This document shows positions 9,901-18,356 of a stretch of DNA of 64,000 nt, in pieces (the stretch's first letter is position 1; the number at the start of each line of letters is the position of its first letter). Location of the stretch: contig JBAZMV010000003.1 of the NCBI GenBank assembly GCA_041649635.1, positions 62,001 through 126,000 of the forward strand, written 5' to 3'. Source of the stretch: Dehalococcoidia bacterium. GTDB lineage: Bacteria; Chloroflexota; Dehalococcoidia; E44-bin15. Below the pieces are notes generated by a model. The model did not search any database, had not been told where the DNA came from, and saw only the letters and a program-made list of their open reading frames with translations. The position numbers and the translations under genes were made by a program.

Positions 9901-11726
9901 GAAGGCCTTATGCCGACTTTGTGCCCGTGAAAATGCTGGAAAAGTTAGAAAAGAATATCCCGACACGGCTGCTGTCCGAGGGCGAAGTGGTAGCTGAGGC
10001 TTTGGGACAGGACAAGACGGGGACTTGGCGCCCCATAGAGTTCAGCGCGACTGTTATCCTCAAGGATGGAAATTTCGCCGGCGTCAGAGGTATAGTGCGG
10101 GATATCACGGAGCGCAAACTGGCGGAGGAAGCGTTGAAACAACGCAACAGGGAGCTGGCGACGCTTAACAAGATAGCCGAAGCGCTCAGCCATCCCGTTG
10201 GCTTGAGCAAACTTCTCAAGACCGCTCTGGACAGCGTTTTGGAGACAATGTCTCTTGATTACGGCAGTGTCTGGCTTGTAGATAAGATATCCCTGGAATT
10301 GCATCTATCCACCGCCAGGGGGAATAAGGATATTCAAATCACGATAGCCGATATGAACAACGCCTTGCGGTCGGGGAAAACCACCGTTGCAAAATACCGC
10401 CCCGAGGTCAAGACGGCGAAATCGGGAAAGACGCGGAGGGAGAAATCCGAGCAGCGCAAGTCGATTATAGGAGTGCCGTTGAAGTCGAAGGGCGGGATAG
10501 TGGGCGTGCTGGGCGTCGTCGGCGACAAACACGCATTATCTGACAGCGACATGCGGCTGCTGGAAACAATCGGCGACCAGATAGCCGTAGCTATCGAGAA
10601 CGCGCAGCTGGTTGAAAGACTGAACGAGCTTTCCATAACCGACGACCTTACCAAACTGTATAACCGGCGCCATTTCTACGAAGTACTTGAGAGCGAGATG
10701 AACCGCACACGGCGTTACGGGCGCTGTATCTCACTGTCCATGATAGACCTTGACGGCTTCAAAAAATACAATGACAAGTTCGGTCACGCCAGCGGAGACG
10801 TTATCCTCACAGACTTCGCCGGCTCCCTCAAAGAAGGTTTGCGCGGCACCGATACCGCGTTTCGTTACGGCGGCGATGAATTCATCGTCATCCTGCCTTC
10901 AACCAACGCCGAGAGGGCCAAGGAAGTCATAGAAAGAACCCGCAAGAAATGGCTCAAGAAACTTGCGGAACAGCAGCCAGGCACCGAGAAAGTGCTGGGA
11001 TTCAGCGCCGGCATCGCCCAGTTCCCGGAGAATGCCGAGACGGTTGACGGTCTGGTTTTCCTCACCGACACCGCCCTGTACTACGCAAAGAGGGGCGGCA
11101 AGCAAAGGGTCATGTTGATCTCGGACCTTGGCACCACTTCCCTCGACGCGCTCAGTTCGCCGACGTTAGACCAGATTTACGCGCTGGCGGCAACGGTGGA
11201 CACCAGAGACCCGTACACTTACGGCCATTCAAAGAGGGTGGCCGCCATAGCGGAATCGCTGGGACGGGCTATAGGGTTGCACGGCGATGAACTGGCCGAG
11301 CTGGTAGCCGCGGCGTTCCTGCACGATATAGGCAAGGTGGGAGTGGCGGACGTAATTCTGACCAAGCCCGGGAAGCCAGAAAAAGAAGAGTGGGAAGCTA
11401 TTAAGAAGCACTGTGCCGAAGGCGCCAAGATCATACAGCATGTCAAAGAGCTCGCATCCCTGGCTCCGTATATCCTGCACCATCATGAATGGTATAACGG
11501 AACGGGCTATCCCGATAAACTCAAGGGCCAGAAGATACCGCTCGCCGCGAGAATAATCAGCGTCGCGGACGCCTATGATACTATGACCGCTAAGCGCCCT
11601 TACCGCGAGGCCATATCGCCGCAGGAAGCGCTCAAAGAACTGGAAAGGTGCTCCGGTACGCAGTTCGACCCCAAGCTGATAGAGGCGCTGCGGCGCATCA
11701 GCAAAGCGGGTCTGCAAGTGAACTAG
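6996..11726 (+). CDS. multi-PAS/GAF sensor with GGDEF and HD-GYP domains
   Basis: A 1576-residue soluble signalling protein. After a coiled-coil start (about 10-48) come eight PAS domains (to about 1045), a GAF domain (about 1050-1205), a GGDEF diguanylate cyclase domain (motif near 1291) and an HD-GYP phosphodiesterase domain (HDIGK near 1442, HHE near 1495, then GTGYP). The GGDEF motif is intact, an inhibitory RxxD lies five residues before it, and the guanine-contacting Asp in GH-x-SGD is retained. It should therefore make c-di-GMP, while the HD-GYP half can degrade it. Adjacent PAS domains share nearly identical stretches, a sign of recent internal duplication. No membrane segment is visible, so the sensed cues are cytoplasmic. 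Confidence 0.92.
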   Translation: MRDEEKSKEQLISELVELRERFDEQSAKLKQAQEIDKALRDSEKRSHELADLLPQMIFETDEQGNLIYGNRCAYETLGYTPEDVKKGLNVTDFVLPEDRLVIVDNLLKTLEGQPIEHPRNDFTIIRKDGTTFPSLIWPSIIISDNKPAGIRGICVDITEMKKAEEALRKSEERYRSVVDNASEAIIVAQDGMLKFFNPRALEIGGYTPDELSAIPFIELIHPDDRQMVVERHLRRLQGEEFDHTYPFRVVSKDGKSKWMEINSVLISWNGKPATLNFLSDVTKRKLTEDALRQSEEKLRLIFDSIKDDITITDLEGRIISMNEAGLRMSGYSRKEDVIGRNGFDFIADKDRARAIEDLTKQLTIKDGYTLSYYALRDKEGKEFDAEVSAAVLPDINGNANGFITVVRDITKRKLAEKKLQESEEKYKELVEQEKDVIFSVDASGHFTSINSAVVSWGFKPEQIIGRHFSEFIPAEWQGVVPGALDQILTSDDITAELVVSDANGKGRPIEFSATVIREGKEYRGVRGIVRDITERKQIEEALRESEQKLRLTFESINEAIILTDLEGNILDINEAGIRKSGYSFKAQLIGLNGLQFFAEEARPRVLEQLTNLLRDGSIPIIASKIISKTGRIYDVEASAVLLRDNTGNPTGLIVVIRDVSERKRMEEALRDSEEKLRFMFKSIIDAVVVVDLEGKILEVNDAGLILTGYSNRDDLIGVNAFDFVVEEDRERSFTDMMDSFKVGPGFLVQYRFKNKHGDLLFVEARGGMVFNASGEVTGFIVIVRDITERKRMEEALRDSEEKLRLTFESIEDAIVVIDLNGYITDLNEATLRIGGYAHKSQVIGRNAFDLIAPKDLHLVMEDLKERIAGRPKERMEYSIQPKGVKSIDVELTASTIHDEKGNPAGYIAVLRDITERKLAENQLRESEQKYKELVEREKDVIFSINESGIITSVNYAVTMWGYNPDEIIGRPYADFVPVKMLEKLEKNIPTRLLSEGEVVAEALGQDKTGTWRPIEFSATVILKDGNFAGVRGIVRDITERKLAEEALKQRNRELATLNKIAEALSHPVGLSKLLKTALDSVLETMSLDYGSVWLVDKISLELHLSTARGNKDIQITIADMNNALRSGKTTVAKYRPEVKTAKSGKTRREKSEQRKSIIGVPLKSKGGIVGVLGVVGDKHALSDSDMRLLETIGDQIAVAIENAQLVERLNELSITDDLTKLYNRRHFYEVLESEMNRTRRYGRCISLSMIDLDGFKKYNDKFGHASGDVILTDFAGSLKEGLRGTDTAFRYGGDEFIVILPSTNAERAKEVIERTRKKWLKKLAEQQPGTEKVLGFSAGIAQFPENAETVDGLVFLTDTALYYAKRGGKQRVMLISDLGTTSLDALSSPTLDQIYALAATVDTRDPYTYGHSKRVAAIAESLGRAIGLHGDELAELVAAAFLHDIGKVGVADVILTKPGKPEKEEWEAIKKHCAEGAKIIQHVKELASLAPYILHHHEWYNGTGYPDKLKGQKIPLAARIISVADAYDTMTAKRPYREAISPQEALKELERCSGTQFDPKLIEALRRISKAGLQVN

Positions 11727-11768
11727 ATATTAATCTACGGGCGACAGGAATGCCCCGGGAGAGCAACT

Positions 11769-12095
11769 CTAGGTAGATTGGGAAGGGTTGGATATCTGCA
11801 GATGCGGGCCGTCCGGTGTGTCCTCGCAGTCGAACAAAAACCCGTCGACGATTTCCAGCATCTCGGCTTCAATGAGCAAGACCTTTGTGCCGTTGTCCTC
11901 GATAACGGTGTCCCCTTCGCGGTATACATCCATTATTATCGCCAGGTGGCCTTCCGGCGTGGGGACCAGCCGCAGCGCTATATCGGACTCATCCACGCCA
12001 TAGGTCAGCTCTTTAAACTCATCGACACACGACGTCCTGCCGCGGGCCATCATAGCCCGGAGTTCCTTCATGGCAACATCGGTAACTTTAATCAT
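11769..12095 (-). CDS. HesB/IscA-like fold protein lacking the canonical cysteines
   Basis: A 108-residue protein with the outline of A-type iron-sulfur carriers: VTDVAMKEL at the start, LRLVPTPEG near 42-50, a GDTVIED strand and a PHLQISNP ending. The cysteine motifs that hold the cluster in true IscA/HesB proteins are absent; the only cysteines are C23 and C90. It may therefore be a structural relative with another role. It lies 32 bases downstream of hemL on the same strand and is probably the last gene of the heme operon, which suggests iron or heme handling (inference). Confidence 0.6.
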   Translation of the reverse strand: MIKVTDVAMKELRAMMARGRTSCVDEFKELTYGVDESDIALRLVPTPEGHLAIIMDVYREGDTVIEDNGTKVLLIEAEMLEIVDGFLFDCEDTPDGPHLQISNPSQST

Positions 12096-12127
12096 TCCAA
12101 CCCCTATAACATTATAGACGACAGGCG

Positions 12128-13411
12128 CTAAGCCACCAAGCCCAAGGCTTCTTCTACAGCCGAAATCGTAGTATCGATATCCTCATCACTGTGAGCCGTC
12201 GATACAAATGCCGCCTCGAACTGCGACGGAGGCCAGTAAACGCCTCTCTTCAGCAACGCGCTATGAAATACTGCGAACGCTTTAATTTCGGACTTTCTCG
12301 CCGATTTGTAATCTGTAGGAAGATTCGATGCAAAGAACGCGGTGAGAAGCGACCCTATGCGCGATACCTTGACTCCCGCGCCGAGCGAATCTGCCGCCCG
12401 CATGATGCCCTCCTCCAGACAGCGCGATTTGCGTTCGAGATCCTCATAAGCGTCGCCGCGCTTAAGCGCTTCCAGCGTGGTGATACCTGCTGACACGGCC
12501 AGTGGATTGCCTGACAGTGTGCCCGCCTGATAAACAGGCCCGACAGGCGCTACCATGCTCATGATCTCATCGCGGCCGCCGTAGGCTCCGACCGGCAATC
12601 CCCCGCCAATTATCTTCCCCAGACACGTAAGGTCGGGCCTGATTCCGTACAACCCCTGCGCCCCGCCATAGGCCACGCGGAAGCCGGTTATCACCTCGTC
12701 GAAGATGAGCAGCGCGCCGTTAGCCGCAGTCAGCGAACGCAGCCCCTCCAGGAACATCGGGCGCGGCGCTACCACTCCCATGTTAGCGGCAACCGGTTCG
12801 ACGATCACCGCCGCGATATCCTCGTGCCGATCGAATATCTCCTCGACATGGCTTAAATTATTGTAAGATGCGATGAGGGTATTGGCAGCGTATCCCGACG
12901 GCACTCCCGGGCTGTCGGGCAGGCCCAGCGTGGCCACCCCGGACCCGGCCCTGGCCAGCAGCCCGTCCGAATGGCCGTGATAGCAGCCGTCGAACTTGAT
13001 TATTTTCTCCCGCCCGGTGAAGGCCCGCGCCAGACGTATCGCGCTCATGGCCGCCTCCGTGCCGGAGCTGACAAAGCGAACCTTTTCGATCGACGGCATG
13101 GCCTCGCATATCATCTTGGCCAGCTCGGTTTCGAGCTCGGTCGGCGCCCCGTAGCTGGTGCCGCCCCCGGCGGCGCGCCTCAGCGCCGCCACGATATCGG
13201 GATGCGCGTGGCCCAGTATCAGCGGCCCCCAGGAGCAGACGTAGTCGATATATTCATTACCGTCGACATCGTATAGCTTCGAGCCGAGCCCGCGCTCGAT
13301 GAACACGGGCTCCCCGCCAACGGCCTTGAAGGCGCGCACCGGACTATCCACGCCGCCGGGCAGATACTTCTGCGCCTCCGCGAACAGCTCTTTTGATTTG
13401 CTTCTATTCAT
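12128..13411 (-). CDS. hemL: glutamate-1-semialdehyde 2,1-aminomutase
   Basis: A 427-residue PLP enzyme that converts glutamate-1-semialdehyde to 5-aminolevulinate in the C5 tetrapyrrole pathway. Visible are SSGTEA (115-120), the PLP Asp in FDEVITGFR (237-245) and the Schiff-base lysine K266 in CLGKIIGGG. Length is typical. AGAGG precedes the ATG. It is the downstream member of the heme operon, separated from hemB by 220 bases that contain dispersed repeats, so it may have its own transcript. Confidence 0.95.
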   Translation of the reverse strand: MNRSKSKELFAEAQKYLPGGVDSPVRAFKAVGGEPVFIERGLGSKLYDVDGNEYIDYVCSWGPLILGHAHPDIVAALRRAAGGGTSYGAPTELETELAKMICEAMPSIEKVRFVSSGTEAAMSAIRLARAFTGREKIIKFDGCYHGHSDGLLARAGSGVATLGLPDSPGVPSGYAANTLIASYNNLSHVEEIFDRHEDIAAVIVEPVAANMGVVAPRPMFLEGLRSLTAANGALLIFDEVITGFRVAYGGAQGLYGIRPDLTCLGKIIGGGLPVGAYGGRDEIMSMVAPVGPVYQAGTLSGNPLAVSAGITTLEALKRGDAYEDLERKSRCLEEGIMRAADSLGAGVKVSRIGSLLTAFFASNLPTDYKSARKSEIKAFAVFHSALLKRGVYWPPSQFEAAFVSTAHSDEDIDTTISAVEEALGLVA

Positions 13412-13467
13412 GAATCGACCTCTCTACAGACTAAATCCCCCTGCATTCCCCCAATCTTAGCCATCAC

Positions 13468-13631
13468 GTAGGGGCGAACCTATGTGTTCGCCCGCTGTGG
13501 GCAGACACGCAGGTCTGCCCCTACGGAATGGGGACACCCCTAAGACCCTGTCAGGAGAGAAATCTCCTGCACCTCTTTTATGACAGCCGCGCCCGCAATG
13601 TTCCCACGTAGGGGCGAATAATCATTCGCCC
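13468..13631. repeat. dispersed palindromic repeats between hemB and hemL
   Basis: The gap carries family R1 units (GTAGGGGCGAAC facing GTTCGCCC; GGGCAGACACGCAGG facing CTGCCCCTAC) and an R2 fragment (GGAGAGAAATCTCCTG). A further R1 unit reaches the hemB stop codon. The same units recur in at least eight other gaps of this window. Nothing else is seen in the gap. Confidence 0.75.
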
Positions 13632-14609
13632 TTATTCCCGCAGCCACCGCGCCACATCTTTCGCATGATAGGTAATAATGACATCCGCGCCCGCCCGTTT
13701 TATAGAGGTGAGTATCTCCATGACGATGCGGCGTTCGTCGATCCAGCCGCGCGCCGCAGCCGCCTTGACCATCGCATACTCGCCGCTCACGTTGTACGCC
13801 GCAACCGGACAGTCGACCCGGCTGCGAACCTTATGAATCACGTCGAGATAGGACAGCGCCGGCTTTACCATTATGATGTCGGCGCCCTCCGCCGCATCCT
13901 GCTCTGCCTCCCGCAGCGCCTCCCTGACATTAGCGCCGTCCATCTGGTAGGAGCGCCTGTCGCCGAACTGCGGGGCCGACTGCGCCGCGTCGCGGAACGG
14001 CCCGTAGAAAGCCGAGGCGTATTTCACCGCGTACGACATTATCGGCACGCGACTAAATCCAGCCTCATCCAGCGCCGAGCGTATCGCGCCGACCCTTCCA
14101 TCCATCATGTCGGACGGAGCGACGATATCGGCTCCCGCTTCCGCGTGCGAGACCGCCATGCGGGCCAGCAAGCCCAGCGTTTTATCGTTATCCACGTCGC
14201 CGTCGACGATGACGCCGCAGTGACCGTGGCTGGTGTATTCGCATAGGCAGACATCCGTTATCACCAGCAGGTCAGGCGCGGCCTTCTTTATCGCCCGTAT
14301 CGCTCTCTGCACGACGCCGTTCGATTTATACGCAGACGAACCGACTTCGTCCTTGCTATCGGGGATGCCGAACAGCAGAACGGCATTGATGCCGAGGCCG
14401 GCGACCTCCTTCGCCTCGCTCGCCAGTTTATCGACCGAGTATTGAAAGACCCCTGGCATGGAATCGACCTTGCGCTTGATACCGCGGCCATGCGTCACGA
14501 ACAGCGGATAGACGAGGTCGTCCACGCCGAGCGATGTTTCCCGGAACAGCCGCCGCATAGGCTGGTTCCGGCGCAGCCGGCGCAGCCTGACCTGTGGATA
14601 ACCGGCCAT
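13632..14609 (-). CDS. hemB: porphobilinogen synthase (ALA dehydratase)
   Basis: A 325-residue enzyme that condenses two 5-aminolevulinate molecules to porphobilinogen. The active-site lysines are K195 (in YAVKYAS) and K249 (in MVKPAL). C121, C123 and C131 form the zinc site of the zinc-dependent subclass. The start at 14609 (MAGYPQ) is chosen because it gives the normal family length and shares one base with the cobA-hemD stop (TGATG), implying coupled translation. A longer upstream reading would run into the neighbouring gene. Confidence 0.95.
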   Translation of the reverse strand: MAGYPQVRLRRLRRNQPMRRLFRETSLGVDDLVYPLFVTHGRGIKRKVDSMPGVFQYSVDKLASEAKEVAGLGINAVLLFGIPDSKDEVGSSAYKSNGVVQRAIRAIKKAAPDLLVITDVCLCEYTSHGHCGVIVDGDVDNDKTLGLLARMAVSHAEAGADIVAPSDMMDGRVGAIRSALDEAGFSRVPIMSYAVKYASAFYGPFRDAAQSAPQFGDRRSYQMDGANVREALREAEQDAAEGADIIMVKPALSYLDVIHKVRSRVDCPVAAYNVSGEYAMVKAAAARGWIDERRIVMEILTSIKRAGADVIITYHAKDVARWLRE

Positions 14610-16144
14610 CAGGAACCGCCTTCCTTTTTCGACGTGAAATACGCCTCGATAGCCGCGACCAGACCGGGAATCGTATGCTCCTGCGCCATGATATCGACCC
14701 GGATGCCAGCCTTCTGCGCGGCGGACGCCGTGGCCGGCCCGATGCAGGCGACCTTGGCCCTGTTTATCGCCTCGACATCGCCGTCCAGCGCCGCAAGGAG
14801 ATTCGTCACCGTCGACGAGCTGGTGAATGTGATGATATCGATATCGCCTTCGAGTAGTCTGCGGCTGCCTTTTTCGTCGACGCCTGCGGGCTTTGTGGTG
14901 CGATATGCCGCCACCTCGATCGGTTTTGCGCCGAGCTTTATCAGGCCGTCGATAAGCTCCCCCGGCGCGATATCTGAGCGCGGCAGCAGCACACGGCATC
15001 CTGCTATGCCCAGTTCCGCCAGCCCTTCAAGCATAGAATCGCTGGTGAACTCCTGTGAAACGAAATCCGGATACAATCCGAGGTCGCGGAGACTATCAGC
15101 GGTAGCCGGGCCGATAGCCCCGATCTTGACTTTACCGAACCAGCGCGCGTCCAGTTCCGCGGCGCGCATGCGCTTCCAGAAGGCGTCTACGCCATTGACG
15201 CTGGTGAACAGAACCCATTGGAATTTCCTCAGTTTCGATACTGCGAGGTCGAGCTTGGTCGTGTCCTCGAGTTCGCGGGACTCGATCACCGGTAGCTCGA
15301 CCGCCTCGGCGCCGAGTTCCGAGAGGAGCTTGGACAGCTTACTTGCCTGATCTCGCGAGCGCGTCACCAGCACCCGCTTGCCGAAAAGCGGCCTGTTGTC
15401 GAACCAGGCCAGCCGCTCGCGCAGCGCGACCACATCGCCGACGACGATAACTACCGGCGGTCTGAAATCGGCGCGCTCGGCATGCGCCACGATCGTGGCC
15501 AGTGTAGCGACCAGCGTGCGCTGGCGCGGCCCGGCGCCGTTCTGTATCAGCGCCACCGGCGTAGTCAGAGACCTCCCGCCTTTTATGATACGGTCGACTA
15601 TCACCTTAAGATTGCCCATGCCCATAAGGCAGACAACAGTATCGACCGATGTGGCCAGCTTCTTCCAGTCCACGCTCGAATCTTCCTTGGTCGGGTCCTC
15701 GTGGCCGGTGACGACCGCGAATGACGACGCCATGCCGCGGTGTGTCACCGGTATGCCCGCGAAGGCCGGAACGGCCACGGCCGAGGTCACGCCGGGCACA
15801 ACCTCGAACGGGATGCCGCCCTGGAAGAGCGCCTCCGCCTCCTCGCCGCCGCGCCCCAGCACAAACGGGTCGCCGCCCTTAAGACGAACGACCGATTTCC
15901 CCTCTTTTGCTTTAGCGACCAGTATACGATCGATCTCTCCCTGTTCGACGCTGTGATCTCCGGCGGCCTTGCCGACATAAATCATCTCGGCATCGCCGCG
16001 CGCCCGGGCCAGCAGCCCGTCATCCGCCAGCCGGTCGTACACAATTACATCAGCCTGCCGCAGCAGTTCCAGACCTCTTAATGTTATCAGCCCAATTCCG
16101 CCGGGCCCCGCGCCCACGAGATACACAGAACCTTTTTGCATCAC
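14609..16144 (-). CDS. cobA-hemD: uroporphyrinogen-III C-methyltransferase / uroporphyrinogen-III synthase fusion
   Basis: A 511-residue bifunctional protein. The N-terminal half (about 1-245) is a SAM-dependent methyltransferase (VGAGPG at 10-15, later KGGDPF) that turns uroporphyrinogen III into precorrin-2. The C-terminal half (about 255-511) is HemD, which closes hydroxymethylbilane into uroporphyrinogen III (starting at KRVLVTRS). Coupling both steps commits the tetrapyrrole to siroheme, consistent with the Ahb genes upstream. The gene overlaps hemC by four bases (ATGA) and hemB by one. Confidence 0.94.
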   Translation of the reverse strand: MMQKGSVYLVGAGPGGIGLITLRGLELLRQADVIVYDRLADDGLLARARGDAEMIYVGKAAGDHSVEQGEIDRILVAKAKEGKSVVRLKGGDPFVLGRGGEEAEALFQGGIPFEVVPGVTSAVAVPAFAGIPVTHRGMASSFAVVTGHEDPTKEDSSVDWKKLATSVDTVVCLMGMGNLKVIVDRIIKGGRSLTTPVALIQNGAGPRQRTLVATLATIVAHAERADFRPPVVIVVGDVVALRERLAWFDNRPLFGKRVLVTRSRDQASKLSKLLSELGAEAVELPVIESRELEDTTKLDLAVSKLRKFQWVLFTSVNGVDAFWKRMRAAELDARWFGKVKIGAIGPATADSLRDLGLYPDFVSQEFTSDSMLEGLAELGIAGCRVLLPRSDIAPGELIDGLIKLGAKPIEVAAYRTTKPAGVDEKGSRRLLEGDIDIITFTSSSTVTNLLAALDGDVEAINRAKVACIGPATASAAQKAGIRVDIMAQEHTIPGLVAAIEAYFTSKKEGGS

Positions 16145-17061
16145 TCGTTCCTCCCGATAAGTCTGTCAGCGCCCGACGCCATAATCCTCCGAGCCAGGCG
16201 AACGCCCATCTGCTCGGCTTGCGAAGAGTCGCCCTCTACATCGGAATATTTAACCTCGCCCGTCGCCGGGTTGGCCACCATGCCGCGGATGTGCAGCGAC
16301 GTTCCTTTTACGACGGCGAGCGCCGCTATCGGCTCGCGGCAGCCGCCGCCCAGCGCCTTGAGGAAGGCCCGCTCGGCAGTGATCTCCCGCCATGACGATT
16401 CGTGATTCAACACAGCGACAAGCTCGTCTATAGCACCATCCTCGGCGCGGATTTCGATGCCGAGAGCACCCTGTCCCACGGCGGGCACGAAAACATCCGT
16501 CGATAAATGCTCGGTAATCCTGTCTTCGAGATTCATGCGCTTCAGCGCCGCCGCCGCCATAACGATGCCGTCGACCTCCCCGTTCGAACACTTGCGCAAT
16601 CGCGTATCTATATTACCCCTCATATCGGTGACGACGATATCGCGGCGCTGCGATAAAAGCTGAACGCTGCGCCTCTGGCTTCCCGTGCCTATCCTGGAAC
16701 CCGACGCCAACTTCGACAGGCCATCGCCGCCGTTGGATACCAGCACATCGCGCGGGTCCAGCCTCTTTGTTACGGCGGCCAGCTTCAATCCGTCAGGAAT
16801 ATCGGTAGGCATATCCTTGAGGCTGTGTACGGCGATATCGATATCGCGCCGCAGCAGCGCCTCCTCAAGCTCCTTCACGAATACACCCCTGCCGCCGAGC
16901 ACTCTTAACGAGGTCTTACGATCGCGGTCGCCCTCTGTCTTGACCTTGACCACCTCAAAGGAAAGATGCGGGTAAGCCGCCGATAGAGCATCGACGCCCT
17001 CCTGCGTTTGCAGCAGCGCCAGCTTGCTCTTGCGCGAACCTATAACGATACGCCCCTTCAT
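16141..17061 (-). CDS. hemC: hydroxymethylbilane synthase (porphobilinogen deaminase)
   Basis: A 306-residue enzyme that polymerises four porphobilinogens. It has GSRKSKLAL (8-16), the catalytic Asp in HSLKDMP (D83), and C241 in GGGCREP, which carries the dipyrromethane primer. Length is normal. It is coupled to both neighbours through four-base ATGA overlaps, so it belongs to a tightly linked hemA-hemC-cobA/hemD-hemB block. Confidence 0.95.
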   Translation of the reverse strand: MKGRIVIGSRKSKLALLQTQEGVDALSAAYPHLSFEVVKVKTEGDRDRKTSLRVLGGRGVFVKELEEALLRRDIDIAVHSLKDMPTDIPDGLKLAAVTKRLDPRDVLVSNGGDGLSKLASGSRIGTGSQRRSVQLLSQRRDIVVTDMRGNIDTRLRKCSNGEVDGIVMAAAALKRMNLEDRITEHLSTDVFVPAVGQGALGIEIRAEDGAIDELVAVLNHESSWREITAERAFLKALGGGCREPIAALAVVKGTSLHIRGMVANPATGEVKYSDVEGDSSQAEQMGVRLARRIMASGADRLIGRNE

Positions 17062-18356
17062 TTCTTACGTGACGCCTCAATTTCTATGTCGAACAGCTCT
17101 TTCACGGTTTCCACCATGGCCCCGTCATCGTGGCCGTTGCCCTTTAAACATTCCACCGGGTTATGTAATATCTTGTTCACGATCGATCTGGTCATGGCCT
17201 CGATGCTCTCCCGCTCCTCAGCCGACAGCGGCGGCAGTTTCTTCAAGGTGAGTTGAAGCTGGCGTTTCCGTATATCTTCGGCCTTCTGCATCAATGCATC
17301 CACTACGGGCTTCACGCTCATGGCGTGCCACTGCTCCGCGAACCTCTCCATCTCCTCATCGATGATGGACATGGCCCTGGCGATCTCCTTCTCCCTGGCC
17401 CTGCGGTGCGTCTTCGATACATTCATAAAATCATCGATATCGTAAAGATGCACTCCCTCAATGCCTCTGACGCTGGTGTCGATGTCGCGCGGAACGGCTA
17501 TATCGACTATTACAAGCGGGCGCGAGGGACGTGTGCGCATAATATCCGAGACTATATCGTAATCGACCACGAAGTGCGGAGCGCCGGTGCACGAGATAAC
17601 GATATCGGCGGCCTCCGTCTCTTCCCGCAGCAGGCCTAGATCAACAGCCCTGCCGCCTATCGACCCTGCAAGCTCAGCGGCGCACTCCGGCGAACGATTT
17701 ATTATCGCTATATCAGCGACCCCGCGCTGAGCAAAGGCCCGCGCCACCAGCTTCCCCGCCTGACCGGCCCCCACCAACACGACGCGACACTTACGTACAT
17801 CGCCGACGGCCCCGGCCGCCAGCCTCACCGCTACCGAGCTTACCGAGAGCGCGTTCCTGCTGATATCAGTTTCATCGCGCACTCGCCTGCCGATGCGGAT
17901 GGCCTGCTGGAACACCTTCTTGATGTGCGGATCCGCCATCCCGTCCGCCTCCGCGGCCTGGAGCGCCCGCCGGACCTGTCCCTGTATCTCCCACTCGCCC
18001 ACGATCATGGAGCACAGCCCGGCCGCCGTCTCTGTCAGGTGTCTTGCCGCATCAAGCCCTCTTGTCGTGTAAAGATGCGGGGCCAGTTGATCCTGTGAAA
18101 AACCCGACCACTCGCAGAAAAACTTCTGAATCGGCTCCGCCAGCGATTCTTTATCGTTGCAGATAGAATATATCTCGGTCCTGTTGCACGTCGCCAGGAT
18201 GACCCCGCCACCGACGTAGGTGCCAAGCCGCGCCAGCGCCTCGTGAACGCGCCCCCTGGGTATGCTTAAACGTTCTCTAACCTGAAGCGGAGCCGTTTCA
18301 TGGCTCACCCCGGTTAAATATATATGCGGGCTCGATATCAAGTTATCCCCGCTCAT
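17058..18356 (-). CDS. hemA: glutamyl-tRNA reductase
   Basis: A 432-residue NADPH-dependent enzyme that reduces glutamyl-tRNA to glutamate-1-semialdehyde, the first and usually rate-limiting step. It has the GVSHETAP motif near the N-terminus and the catalytic cysteine in LATCNRTE (C57 from this start). The ATG at 18356 is preferred because AAAGG lies about nine bases before it; a GTG at 18365 would add three residues. The gene start overlaps the end of the upstream fusion gene, again implying translational coupling. Confidence 0.95.
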   Translation of the reverse strand: MSGDNLISSPHIYLTGVSHETAPLQVRERLSIPRGRVHEALARLGTYVGGGVILATCNRTEIYSICNDKESLAEPIQKFFCEWSGFSQDQLAPHLYTTRGLDAARHLTETAAGLCSMIVGEWEIQGQVRRALQAAEADGMADPHIKKVFQQAIRIGRRVRDETDISRNALSVSSVAVRLAAGAVGDVRKCRVVLVGAGQAGKLVARAFAQRGVADIAIINRSPECAAELAGSIGGRAVDLGLLREETEAADIVISCTGAPHFVVDYDIVSDIMRTRPSRPLVIVDIAVPRDIDTSVRGIEGVHLYDIDDFMNVSKTHRRAREKEIARAMSIIDEEMERFAEQWHAMSVKPVVDALMQKAEDIRKRQLQLTLKKLPPLSAEERESIEAMTRSIVNKILHNPVECLKGNGHDDGAMVETVKELFDIEIEASRKK

